DNA of 5,830 nt from an uncultured Clostridium sp. (GCA_958349075.1 CATWBR010000299.1:1-5830); one strand, 5' to 3'. Positions 1-5,830 are shown, counted from the stretch's first letter. Made by a program: numbers and translations. Notes: a model not told the origin generated them from the sequence alone.

Positions 1-370
1 CCGCCTTACTCATAAATTTCTCATTTTTTATAATAAATCTCTCATGCTCGCCCTCGCCGATTTTCCCACTCTCATCAAAGGCCTCCACATGGAATACCAG
101 TCTTCTTCCGTCAACTTCTGTTAACTCACTCTCGCACCATACGATCATCCCTGTCGGCGTGGCGGACATATGGCTGATGTTCAGCTTCGTCCCAACGGTT
201 CCCTCTCCGTCGTTCATATAAGGGGCAACGCTCATCCAGGCCGTTTTTTCCATCAAAGCCACCATGGACGGTGTTGCAAATACTTCCAGAAGACCGCTTC
301 CAAGAGCGTTTGCAGAGTTATCTTCTGTCACCATTACTTCCTGTCTTCCCTGAATTCCTGCTTTTAACAT
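1..370 (-). CDS. FlK-like hotdog-fold acyl-CoA thioesterase (3' end cut by window edge)
   Basis: Reading leftward from ATG at 370, 123 residues are visible before the window ends; FlK is about 139 residues, so little is missing. The protein resembles the fluoroacetyl-CoA thioesterase FlK along its length, including EVFAT-x2-MV-x-LME (29-41), GEG-x2-GT (55-61), ISHMSATP-x-G (65-74), VDGRRL (86-91) and HERF (109-112). The FlK catalytic residues Thr42, Glu50 and His76 fall at Thr33, Glu41 and His67, with one constant offset of 9, and FlK Gly69 falls at Gly60. The chemistry is therefore hydrolysis of a small acyl-CoA thioester in the cytoplasm. The FlK lid phenylalanines 33 and 36 correspond to Gly24 and Leu27, so fluoroacetyl-CoA specificity is unlikely; the true substrate is unknown. 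A GAGG ribosome site lies 8 bases before the ATG. The upstream zinc-ribbon gene ends 27 bases away, so the two are probably co-transcribed. The FlK comparison is from memory. Confidence 0.85.
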   Translation of the reverse strand, partial: MLKAGIQGRQEVMVTEDNSANALGSGLLEVFATPSMVALMEKTAWMSVAPYMNDGEGTVGTKLNISHMSATPTGMIVWCESELTEVDGRRLVFHVEAFDESGKIGEGEHERFIIKNEKFMSKA

Positions 371-397
371 CTTCTCTACCTCTCTTTTCTTTGATTC

Positions 398-868
398 TCA
401 GTGCCGTAAACCGGAGACCTGATCTTCCAGCCTGCTGCCGCACTTCGGACAGTAGGAAAAATCTTCCGCAGCCTCATATCCGCAGTTCGGACACTTCTTT
501 CCCGAGTGCTCCGGCAGGCGGTTGGATCCGGTCTGCTCCCCATATGTATGTCCTGCACGTTCTTCCTGTTCCCAGGGGTTTCCGTTTCCCTCGCGGCACA
601 GTGTCAGATCTTCATCACGGATTTCCACATCCGCACCCTTAAGCAGCATCCGGCCAATCTCCGGATTCAGCTCGTATATGGCATTGCAGCACGACATTTT
701 CACATAATAGCGCCGGTTCCATTTGAACAGAGGGATAAAGAAGAAGCTGAAATACATATAGGTCATATAAACCTGATATCTTCCGTAAGCTCCGCATCTG
801 TTGCAGATTACCGTCTTTAAATATTCTATCTGTTTCATTCCGGAACTGATTCCGCCGATAAATATCAT
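398..868 (-). CDS. Small protein with two zinc-ribbon-like modules, unknown function
   Basis: A 156-residue protein read from ATG at 868. The N-terminal module has Cys22-x2-Cys25, then an aromatic stretch ending in FFIPLFKW (43-50), then adjacent Cys60-Cys61 followed by NAIYEL. This arrangement recalls the zinc-ribbon family with an FFIPLF core (zinc_ribbon_15 type). A polar linker (about 92-124) leads to a classical C-terminal ribbon, Cys126-x2-Cys129-x10-Cys140-x2-Cys143. There is no signal peptide; residues 33-50 are hydrophobic but short, more likely a folded core than a membrane segment. An in-frame GTG at 892 would add 8 residues, but the ATG has the better ribosome site. It is first in a likely two-gene unit with the thioesterase. 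The function is unknown; metal binding or protein/RNA contact is only a guess. The adjacent CC pair replaces the usual CxxC, so metal binding by the first module is uncertain. Confidence 0.8.
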   Translation of the reverse strand: MIFIGGISSGMKQIEYLKTVICNRCGAYGRYQVYMTYMYFSFFFIPLFKWNRRYYVKMSCCNAIYELNPEIGRMLLKGADVEIRDEDLTLCREGNGNPWEQEERAGHTYGEQTGSNRLPEHSGKKCPNCGYEAAEDFSYCPKCGSRLEDQVSGLRH

Positions 869-873
869 AACCG

Positions 874-879
874 CCACCT
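874..879 (-). promoter_or_regulatory. Ribosome binding site that fixes the zinc-ribbon start
   Basis: On the minus strand AGGTGG (5 of 6 matches to AGGAGG) stands 5 bases before ATG at 868. The in-frame upstream GTG at 892 has only a weak, G-poor match in front of it. This favours the shorter protein, beginning MIFIGG. Confidence 0.65.
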
Positions 880-923
880 GATTTCTGATCACTTTGTTGC
901 ATTGCCCTGCCTGGTTTACCGCA

Positions 924-947
924 TATAACCGTATGCTGCCGGTTATA
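924..947 (-). repeat. Inverted repeat in the zinc-ribbon gene leader
   Basis: Perfect 8-base arms TATAACCG and CGGTTATA are separated by 8 bases. The repeat lies between the candidate promoter and the zinc-ribbon start, so it could be a leader hairpin or a repressor operator. No T-run follows it on either strand, so it is not a standard terminator. Confidence 0.5.
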
Positions 948-985
948 CTGTAAATAGGTAAAACTGTATTGCCGGGATACTTATC

Positions 986-1014
986 AGTATACTAAACGTA
1001 TTTTACTTGTGCAA
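986..1014 (-). promoter_or_regulatory. Candidate sigma-A promoter for the zinc-ribbon/thioesterase unit
   Basis: On the minus strand, TTGCAC (1014-1009) is followed by a 17-base spacer and TATACT (991-986). The -10 matches TATAAT at 5 of 6 positions, the -35 only at 3 of 6. The sequence just upstream of the -35 (about 1015-1048) is very AT-rich, as in an UP element. Transcription would start near 979, giving a leader of about 110 bases. It sits downstream of the presumed tre terminator, where a new promoter is expected. Confidence 0.5.
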
Positions 1015-1045
1015 TAAATATGTTAAAATTTTATCTATTTTTTAT

Positions 1046-1062
1046 AAATCAGCACCTGATTT
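1046..1062. repeat. Perfect 17-base inverted repeat AAATCAG-CAC-CTGATTT
   Basis: Seven-base perfect arms flank a 3-base centre. It lies about 32 bases upstream of the candidate -35 of the zinc-ribbon promoter and 16 bases past the large palindrome in the minus direction. Its position suits a transcription-factor site. No T-run follows on the minus strand, so a terminator role is unlikely. Confidence 0.5.
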
Positions 1063-1078
1063 TCATCTTCGGACGCGG

Positions 1079-1144
1079 AAAAAGAAGCTATTGCTCCATA
1101 GCCGGGTAAGTGTTTACTCAGCTAATTTACAACAGCCCCTTTTT
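1079..1144 (-). terminator. 66-base nested palindrome, probable terminator of the tre operon
   Basis: On the minus strand the outer arm AAAAAGGGGCTGTTG (1144-1130) pairs along all 15 positions with CAATAGCTTCTTTTT (1093-1079), counting 12 Watson-Crick and 3 G-U pairs. A symmetrical 5+5 base internal loop follows. Then comes an inner stem TAGCTGAGTAA / TTACCCGGCTA of 11 positions (9 Watson-Crick, one G-U, one A-C mismatch) capped by ACAC. The three outer G-U pairs become A-C mismatches on the plus strand, so the fold is specific to minus-strand RNA, as expected downstream of the HAD gene, whose stop lies 51 bases earlier. The 3' arm ends in TTCTTTTT, the U-tract of an intrinsic terminator. The stem is longer and more layered than an ordinary terminator, so a mobile palindromic repeat or structured RNA remains possible. 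Confidence 0.7.
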
Positions 1145-1195
1145 GATTCTGTTTATGTCAATTCCTTCACCGCTGTCAGCCGGAATCCTGATACA

Positions 1196-2005
1196 TCACA
1201 GCTGCATAAATATTTTTTCCAGCACAGCAAGTACACCGTCCTCTTCGTTAGAAGGACATACATATTTTGCCGCATTTTTTACGTTTTCAGGTGCATTTTC
1301 CATCGCATAGCTGTGCCCGCAATAGTTCAGCATTTCGATATCATTTCCTCCGTCCCCAAAAGCGGCGCACTGCTCCGGTGAGATGCCAAAACGTTCCACC
1401 AGCCGTTTCAGGCCGGATGCCTTATGACAGCCGGGCATAATTAAATCAATGGCCCCATGCCCGCTGGTTGTAGGTACCACTTTCCCTGAGAGTCTCTTAC
1501 AAAACAGATCGTAGTAAAAACTGGTCTTTTCCTCCGGAACGGTCACTGCAAATTTCAGTATTTGATCCTTGACCTTTTTCAAATCGTCCACCCGCTTCAG
1601 ACGATGGTAATAGATATTCGTGAGTTCAAAAAACTCCTGGCTCACTGTTTTATGCTGGCAGTATGCACTGTCCACTCCACATAAAACAGTTAATATTTCG
1701 GGATATTCTCTGCATAGGCCAATCACGGAATCTACTGTTTCTTTTGGCATATCCGCAGTAAAAATGAGTTCCTTCCGGTCTTTTACAAAGGCTCCGTTTT
1801 CCGCTACAAAGGATAATTCATCGTAATATCCCGGAAACAGATCTCTTAACTGATAGTATTGATTTCCACTTGCTGCAACAAAATGACACCCGACATTTTT
1901 CATGCGGGATAAAATGGCCTGAAACCGTGGTATATCATAAGAATAATCGGAGCGGACAAACGTACCGTCTATATCGACAGCAACAAGTTTTATATTATTT
2001 TCCAT
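1196..2005 (-). CDS. HAD-IIB (Cof-type) sugar phosphatase, SupH/YbiV-like
   Basis: A 269-residue cytoplasmic Mg-dependent phosphatase of normal family length. Motif I is DIDGT with nucleophile Asp11 and acid/base Asp13; motif II is Ser46 in AASGNQ; motif III is Lys195 in GCHKASG; motif IV is GDGGND with Asp218 and Asp222. The C2-type cap lies between motifs II and III (about 85-185). The segments SGNQYYQL (46-53) and SFVAENGA (65-72) closely resemble E. coli YbiV/SupH as I remember it, a phosphatase with broad activity on sugar phosphates. ATG at 2005 follows a clear AGGAGG-type site at 8 bases. The gene begins 19 bases after treC ends, so it is the last gene of the tre operon. It may dephosphorylate glucose-6-phosphate or surplus trehalose-6-phosphate; this role is inferred only from the neighbours, and the substrate cannot be read from the sequence. 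Confidence 0.9.
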   Translation of the reverse strand: MENNIKLVAVDIDGTFVRSDYSYDIPRFQAILSRMKNVGCHFVAASGNQYYQLRDLFPGYYDELSFVAENGAFVKDRKELIFTADMPKETVDSVIGLCREYPEILTVLCGVDSAYCQHKTVSQEFFELTNIYYHRLKRVDDLKKVKDQILKFAVTVPEEKTSFYYDLFCKRLSGKVVPTTSGHGAIDLIMPGCHKASGLKRLVERFGISPEQCAAFGDGGNDIEMLNYCGHSYAMENAPENVKNAAKYVCPSNEEDGVLAVLEKIFMQL

Positions 2006-2024
2006 GTTCTATCCCTCCTGGCTA

Positions 2025-3677
2025 TCATACGTTTCCAAGAACCATAAACTCATAAGGCTCCATTGTATATATTTCATCTTCCGGAACCGTTTCACGGCCT
2101 TCATAATTCTCCAGCAATATCTTACATCCGTTCCACGCTCCTTCTATCTTAATGGTCTGCTTCTTTCCATCCAGATTACAAAATACTCCAATCCGTTGTT
2201 CCCCAAGCGTTCTCCGGTATGCCAGCGCCATATCCGTTCCTGTCTCCATAAAAGAAATCTCACCTTTTGCGATCACCGGATGCATTTTTCTCATGGCAAT
2301 CAGCTTCTTATAAAAAGCAAGAATGGAATCCCGGTCCTTTTGCTGGGCTTCGACCGTAATCTCTTCTCTAAATCCGGCAGATACGGGAAGCCACGGCTCC
2401 GCATCAGAAAACCCCCTGTACCGTTCCCCATTCCACTGCATGGGCGTTCTGCTGTTGTCCCGGGATCTGGCGGCTAACGTTTCCAGCGCTTCTTTCTCTG
2501 TTTTTCCCTGCTCCAGCAAAATCTGATAGTAATTCAGACTCTCTACATCCCGGTACTGCCCGATAGAGGGATAATGAGCGTTCAGCATTCCAATCTCTTC
2601 TCCCTGATAGATATAAGGAGTTCCGCGCATAAAATGAATCATTCCTGCCAGCATTTTTGCCGATTCTTTCCAATAAGTATTTTCGTTCCCCAGTCTGCTT
2701 ACAATCCGGGGCTGATCGTGGTTACACCAAAACAGCGCATTCCAGCCGTGCCCTTTTTGCATCTCCATCTGCCACTCGATAAAGAGTTCCTTTAATTTCT
2801 TATAGTCGACAGCCCTCAGCGCCCATTTATCCCCATCCCTATAATCCACTTTCAAATGGTGGAAATTAAAACACATAGAGAGCTCCTTTTCTTCTGGTGC
2901 CGAATAGCGAATACAATGCTCAATCGATGTGGAAGACATCTCGCCTACCGTCACAAAATCCTCAATCCCCGCATCTCTCACCAATTCTTTCAGATATTCA
3001 TGAATATGGGGACCGTCACTGTAAAATCTCCGCCCGTCTCCCTCAGGATCGTCTTCCATCCGTTCCGGTTTGGAAACCAGATTAATCACGTCAAAGCGGA
3101 ATGCCTTAATGCCTTTCTTTTTCCAGAATCGCAGAATTTCTTTTAATTCTTCACGGACTTCCGGGTTATCCCAGTTTAAATCTGCCTGGGTCACATCGTA
3201 TAACCGGAGATACCATTTTTTTAAGGAAGGCACATATTCCCATGCCGGACCCCCGAATTTTGACTGCCAGTTTGTGGGGGCGCGATCCGGCGTGCCATCT
3301 TTGAAAATATAGTACTTCTGATATTTTTCATCCCCTGCCAGAGCCTTCTGAAACCATACGTGTTCTGTGGAGGTATGATTGAATACCATATCAAGCATGA
3401 TACTCATGCCCCGCTCTTCACTCTGACGAATCAAATTTTCCAAATCTGCCATAGTTCCGAATAAGGGATTGATTTTCCGGTAATCTGCCACATCATATCC
3501 ATTATCCCTCTGAGGCGAGATAAAAAATGGTGTCAGCCATAGGTAATCCACTCCTAATTCCTTCAGATAATCTAATTTTTCGATGACTCCCGGGATGTCT
3601 CCAAAGCCGTCCCCGTTAGTATCCCGAAATGATTTCGGATAGATCTGATAAACTGCTTTATTACTGAAATCTATCAT
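2025..3677 (-). CDS. treC: Alpha,alpha-phosphotrehalase (trehalose-6-phosphate hydrolase, GH13)
   Basis: A 550-residue cytoplasmic glycoside hydrolase that splits trehalose-6-phosphate into glucose and glucose-6-phosphate (called treA in Bacillus). It has the full GH13 layout: beta/alpha barrel from residue 5, B domain about 102-170, and a C-terminal beta domain from about 475. Visible motifs are the calcium-loop-like DTNGDGFGD (19-27), region I DMVFNH (96-101), nucleophile Asp196 in FRFDVINL, acid/base Glu246 in VGEMSS, transition-state Asp321 in NHDQPR, and SRTPMQW (409-415). FRFDVINLVSKP and the overall length fit phosphotrehalase better than oligo-1,6-glucosidase, its close relative, and adjacency to treB supports this. 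The ATG follows GGGAGG at 6 bases. The gene lies 28 bases after treB and 19 before the phosphatase gene, with no terminator in either gap. No catalytic residue is missing. Confidence 0.94.
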   Translation of the reverse strand: MIDFSNKAVYQIYPKSFRDTNGDGFGDIPGVIEKLDYLKELGVDYLWLTPFFISPQRDNGYDVADYRKINPLFGTMADLENLIRQSEERGMSIMLDMVFNHTSTEHVWFQKALAGDEKYQKYYIFKDGTPDRAPTNWQSKFGGPAWEYVPSLKKWYLRLYDVTQADLNWDNPEVREELKEILRFWKKKGIKAFRFDVINLVSKPERMEDDPEGDGRRFYSDGPHIHEYLKELVRDAGIEDFVTVGEMSSTSIEHCIRYSAPEEKELSMCFNFHHLKVDYRDGDKWALRAVDYKKLKELFIEWQMEMQKGHGWNALFWCNHDQPRIVSRLGNENTYWKESAKMLAGMIHFMRGTPYIYQGEEIGMLNAHYPSIGQYRDVESLNYYQILLEQGKTEKEALETLAARSRDNSRTPMQWNGERYRGFSDAEPWLPVSAGFREEITVEAQQKDRDSILAFYKKLIAMRKMHPVIAKGEISFMETGTDMALAYRRTLGEQRIGVFCNLDGKKQTIKIEGAWNGCKILLENYEGRETVPEDEIYTMEPYEFMVLGNV

Positions 3678-3705
3678 GCTGTGCCTCCCTCTGCCGTTTG
3701 AGCTG

Positions 3706-5703
3706 TTACTGCCTGAAAGTTACCACTGCCGTTTCTTTTTCTATTACATTGACTCCCGTATGGAACTGAATATCCTGTGCATCTCCTGCATTGCTGATAA
3801 TACATACCGTTACGTCCGGGTGGCCTGCCGCCTGAATTTTTGCTCTGTCAAACTTTATGAGCGGTGTCCCTGCACTGACCTTCTGGCCTTCCTGCACCAG
3901 GTATTCAAATCCGTCCCCGTTCATACTTACGGTATCAATTCCAACATGTAACAGAACTTCCATACCATTTTCCAGCTTTAATCCGCAGGCATGACGTGAA
4001 TCCGGCATTAATGCCGCAATCTCTGCGTCTGCCGGGGAATACAGTGTCTCATTTTCCGGAATAATCGCCATACCGTCCCCCAGAATCCCTGCTGAGAAAA
4101 CACCGTCCTGAACTTCCGCGAGCGGAATTGCCTTTCCTGATAAAAATGCTGTCAGCTTTCCCGGCATCTCTTCATTTTCTTTATTATTTACTTCATTTTC
4201 ATGCATTACGGAAGCCATTACTCCCGCTACGGCGCTTCTTCCTGCGGCGGCAGCGATTTCTGTAAGCTCTGCCGTCTCATTTACGTGATCTGCCTGCAGG
4301 CGCTTCTTCCCGGCAACTGCTGTCAATAAGAATGGAACTGCGAACGCGATCGCCATACAGATTGCAAAAGAAGCCATAAACTGAGGCTGGATGGACAGGA
4401 TACCGGGAAGCCCTCCCACGCCAATGGCATTCGCAGTTGTCCCCGTCGCCACGCAGACGACTGCCGCGATGCCGGAACCAATCATTCCACAGACAAATGG
4501 AAATCCTCTCTTTAAATTGACACCGAAAATGGCCGGTTCCGTAACGCCAAGGTAACAGGAAATGCAGGCAGGAATATTTACTTCCTGCGCTTCCGGATCT
4601 CTTCTCTGAAGCCATATCATGCCAAGAACCGCCGATCCCTGCGCAATATTAGACAATGCAATCATCGGCCACAGCATGGTTCCTCCGTAATCCGCAATCA
4701 GCTGCAGGTCAATGGCATTTGACATGTGATGAAGTCCCGTGATGACCAGCGGGGCGTAAATAACTCCAAAAATCGCGGCAAATATAATCTTGAATGTTCC
4801 GGTAATTCCGGCAAATACAAGTGAAGAAACTGCCGCTCCAATCTTCCAGCCAATTGGTCCCAGTACAAAATGTGCCGCCATGACTGATAATAATAAACTA
4901 CAGAAAGGAACAACTATCATAGAAATTACCTGCGGTGTAATCTTTCGGAAGAATTTTTCCAGATACACCAGCGTAAAGGCAGCTAAAATCGCAGGAATAA
5001 CCTGCCCCTGGTAACCGATCATATTGACCTGGAAACCGCCAAAATTCCACTTCGGAATATCCGCTGCCGCAGTGCCCGCAACCGCATAGGCGTTCAACAA
5101 CTGTCCGGATACAAGCGTCAGTCCAAGGACAATACCGAGCATCTGCGTGGTGCCCATCTTCCTTGTCACCGACCAGCAGATGCCGACTGGAAGCATATGG
5201 AATACCGCCTCGCCGATCAGCCAGAGAAAACCGTCGATACCCGCCCAGAACTGGCTGACTTCACACAAGGTCTGCGTCCCGTTTTCAAATAAATACAAAC
5301 TGTCAATGCAGTTTCGAAAGCCAAGAATCAAACCGCCCGTAATGATTGCCGGAATCAGCGGTGCAAAAATCTCTGCCAGCGCCGTAACGATCCGCTGCAG
5401 CACGTTCTGGTTTTTCTTTGCCGCCTGCTTTACCGCATCTCCGGATACCCCTTCAATTCCCGCCTCTTTTACAAAGTCATTATAAAAGTCAGCTACCGTA
5501 TTGCCGATAATTACCTGAAACTGTCCCGACTGCGTAAAGCTTCCTTTCACAGCCTTCATTTTTTCAATTGCTTTCACATCCGCTTTTTCCGGATCCACCA
5601 ACGCAAAACGCATTCTTGTCATGCAATGTGAAACCGCCGCAATGTTCTCTCTTCCGCCCACCAGACGCAGCAGTTGTTTCGCGTCCTCTGCATATCTACC
5701 CAT
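3706..5703 (-). CDS. treB: PTS trehalose-specific permease, fused IIB-IIC-IIA
   Basis: A 665-residue membrane protein that imports trehalose and phosphorylates it to trehalose-6-phosphate. The IIB domain (about 1-85) carries phospho-Cys27 in SHCMTRMRF. The IIC domain (about 105-465) has many hydrophobic segments, for example about 109-130, 186-208, 258-282, 290-320, 402-422 and 443-466, and the substrate-region motif GVTEPAIFGVNL (386-397). A polar linker (about 470-515) leads to a glucose-type IIA domain (about 516-665). That domain carries phospho-His586 in LLHVGIDTV and the second conserved His571, with FSAGILGDGMAI near its start. With its own IIA domain it needs only EI and HPr; the 470-residue Bacillus TreP type lacks IIA. 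Trehalose, rather than sucrose or beta-glucoside, is assigned mainly from the linked phosphotrehalase gene. The ATG follows GGAGG at 9 bases. It is the first gene of the operon, under the promoter and operators described upstream. Confidence 0.93.
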   Translation of the reverse strand: MGRYAEDAKQLLRLVGGRENIAAVSHCMTRMRFALVDPEKADVKAIEKMKAVKGSFTQSGQFQVIIGNTVADFYNDFVKEAGIEGVSGDAVKQAAKKNQNVLQRIVTALAEIFAPLIPAIITGGLILGFRNCIDSLYLFENGTQTLCEVSQFWAGIDGFLWLIGEAVFHMLPVGICWSVTRKMGTTQMLGIVLGLTLVSGQLLNAYAVAGTAAADIPKWNFGGFQVNMIGYQGQVIPAILAAFTLVYLEKFFRKITPQVISMIVVPFCSLLLSVMAAHFVLGPIGWKIGAAVSSLVFAGITGTFKIIFAAIFGVIYAPLVITGLHHMSNAIDLQLIADYGGTMLWPMIALSNIAQGSAVLGMIWLQRRDPEAQEVNIPACISCYLGVTEPAIFGVNLKRGFPFVCGMIGSGIAAVVCVATGTTANAIGVGGLPGILSIQPQFMASFAICMAIAFAVPFLLTAVAGKKRLQADHVNETAELTEIAAAAGRSAVAGVMASVMHENEVNNKENEEMPGKLTAFLSGKAIPLAEVQDGVFSAGILGDGMAIIPENETLYSPADAEIAALMPDSRHACGLKLENGMEVLLHVGIDTVSMNGDGFEYLVQEGQKVSAGTPLIKFDRAKIQAAGHPDVTVCIISNAGDAQDIQFHTGVNVIEKETAVVTFRQ

Positions 5704-5730
5704 TCTTTGATCCCTCCGCCTGTCTCGTCC

Positions 5731-5746
5731 ACTTGTTCAAACATGT
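5731..5746. promoter_or_regulatory. tre operator copy 1 (just downstream of transcription start)
   Basis: ACTTGTTCAAACATGT, a near-palindrome differing from copy 2 at one base (C for T in the centre). It lies at about +5 to +20 relative to the inferred start. It is likely a binding site for a GntR/TreR-type repressor; the regulator itself is not in the window. Confidence 0.7.
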
Positions 5747-5757
5747 TTCCTGATTCT

Positions 5758-5786
5758 GTTATAGCATACTTGTTTAAACATGTCAA
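5758..5786 (-). promoter_or_regulatory. Sigma-A promoter of the tre operon
   Basis: On the minus strand a perfect TTGACA -35 (5786-5781) is followed by a 17-base spacer and TATAAC (5763-5758; 5 of 6 matches). Transcription would start near 5751, about 48 bases before the treB ATG. An operator copy fills most of the spacer and overlaps three bases of the -35, as expected for repression by blocking polymerase. No convincing catabolite (cre) site was seen in 5704-5830. Confidence 0.85.
5768..5783. promoter_or_regulatory. tre operator copy 2 (inside the promoter spacer)
   Basis: ACTTGTTTAAACATGT, with the perfect 10-base palindromic core TGTTTAAACA. It occupies the spacer and three bases of the -35 element, the position expected to matter most for repression. 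Its centre is 37 bases from copy 1. Confidence 0.8.
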
Positions 5787-5799
5787 CATTTTTCGCAAT

Positions 5800-5815
5800 A
5801 TTTGTTTAAACAAGT
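5800..5815. promoter_or_regulatory. tre operator copy 3 (upstream of the -35)
   Basis: ATTTGTTTAAACAAGT, with the same TGTTTAAACA core. Its centre is 32 bases from copy 2, about three helical turns, so both could be bound on one DNA face. It lies just before a TTGACT on the plus strand (5818-5823), so it could also serve a divergent gene beyond the right edge. Confidence 0.72.
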
Positions 5816-5830
5816 TATTGACTTTTAAAT

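Larger units (their letters stand above)
869..1195. other. Gene-free region between the tre operon and the zinc-ribbon operon
   Basis: No open frame here looks like a real protein on either strand. From right to left the region holds the end of the tre transcript (large palindrome), a perfect short inverted repeat, an AT-rich block that could act as an UP element, a candidate minus-strand promoter and a leader with a second inverted repeat. Each is listed separately. Nothing recognisable was seen in 1145-1195, other than a weak ATTCC/GGAAT pair. Confidence 0.7.

Noticed and set aside
271..820. Plus-strand open frames opposite the thioesterase and zinc-ribbon genes
   Set aside because: They are antisense shadows rich in Ser, Pro, Arg and His, without ribosome sites; the minus strand carries clear family motifs.
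639..902. Minus-strand 87-codon frame overlapping the zinc-ribbon gene
   Set aside because: It is a shifted-frame shadow; it lacks the cysteine motifs and ends inside the real gene.
1156..1161. Perfect TTGACA on the minus strand after the HAD gene
   Set aside because: The sequence 17 bases further on is GGGCTG, which is not a -10 box, and the large palindrome follows directly.
1161..1186. ATTCC/GGAAT inverted repeat as tre terminator
   Set aside because: It has only 5-base arms with a long loop and no T-run; the 66-base palindrome next to it is a far better candidate.
1007..1381. Plus-strand 124-codon open frame
   Set aside because: It runs antisense into the HAD gene, crosses the large palindrome, has no ribosome site and gives a protein with no recognisable family.
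2404..2673. Minus-strand 89-codon frame inside treC
   Set aside because: It is an alternative frame within an intact GH13 gene. The treC frame is continuous, so there is no frameshift.
5619..5813. Minus-strand 64-codon open frame running across the operators into treB
   Set aside because: It overlaps the treB start in another frame, and its recurring MFKQ/CLNK/MFEQ-like pieces come from the operator repeats. It also begins upstream of the tre promoter's start site.
5704..5830. Catabolite-repression (cre) site near the tre promoter
   Set aside because: I looked for a TGWAANCGNTNWCA-like sequence on both strands and found no reasonable match; the palindromes present lack the central CG.

Overview
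The window suggests a chromosome of a low-to-moderate GC Firmicute, most likely a gut Clostridia (Lachnospiraceae-like). The evidence is strong AGGAGG-type ribosome binding sites, a GntR/TreR-style trehalose PTS locus and the general character of the proteins. This is inference from style; no taxonomic marker is present. All five convincing genes lie on the minus strand, so the window is best read from right to left.

Right part (5830 to about 1079): a trehalose uptake and breakdown operon. A strong promoter (TTGACA, 17-base spacer, TATAAC) is surrounded by three copies of a palindromic operator centred on TGTTTAAACA or a one-base variant. It drives treB (trehalose PTS permease with fused IIB-IIC-IIA domains), treC (phosphotrehalase, GH13) and a SupH/YbiV-like HAD sugar phosphatase. 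Gaps between the genes are only 28 and 19 bases. TreB imports trehalose as trehalose-6-phosphate, TreC splits it into glucose and glucose-6-phosphate, and the phosphatase may relieve sugar-phosphate build-up. The presumed TreR-type regulator is not in the window.

Middle (869 to 1195, no gene): a 66-base nested palindrome that folds best as RNA of the minus strand and probably ends the tre transcript, a perfect 17-base inverted repeat, a candidate promoter for the next genes, and an 8-base-arm inverted repeat in their leader.

Left part (868 to 1): a small protein with two zinc-ribbon-like modules, followed 27 bases later by a FlK-like (fluoroacetyl-CoA thioesterase family) hotdog thioesterase that runs off the left edge. 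These two probably form a second operon.

The genes belong to known families. The most noteworthy non-genic items are the 66-base palindrome and the operator array. No CRISPR array, complete mobile element, tRNA or rRNA was seen.
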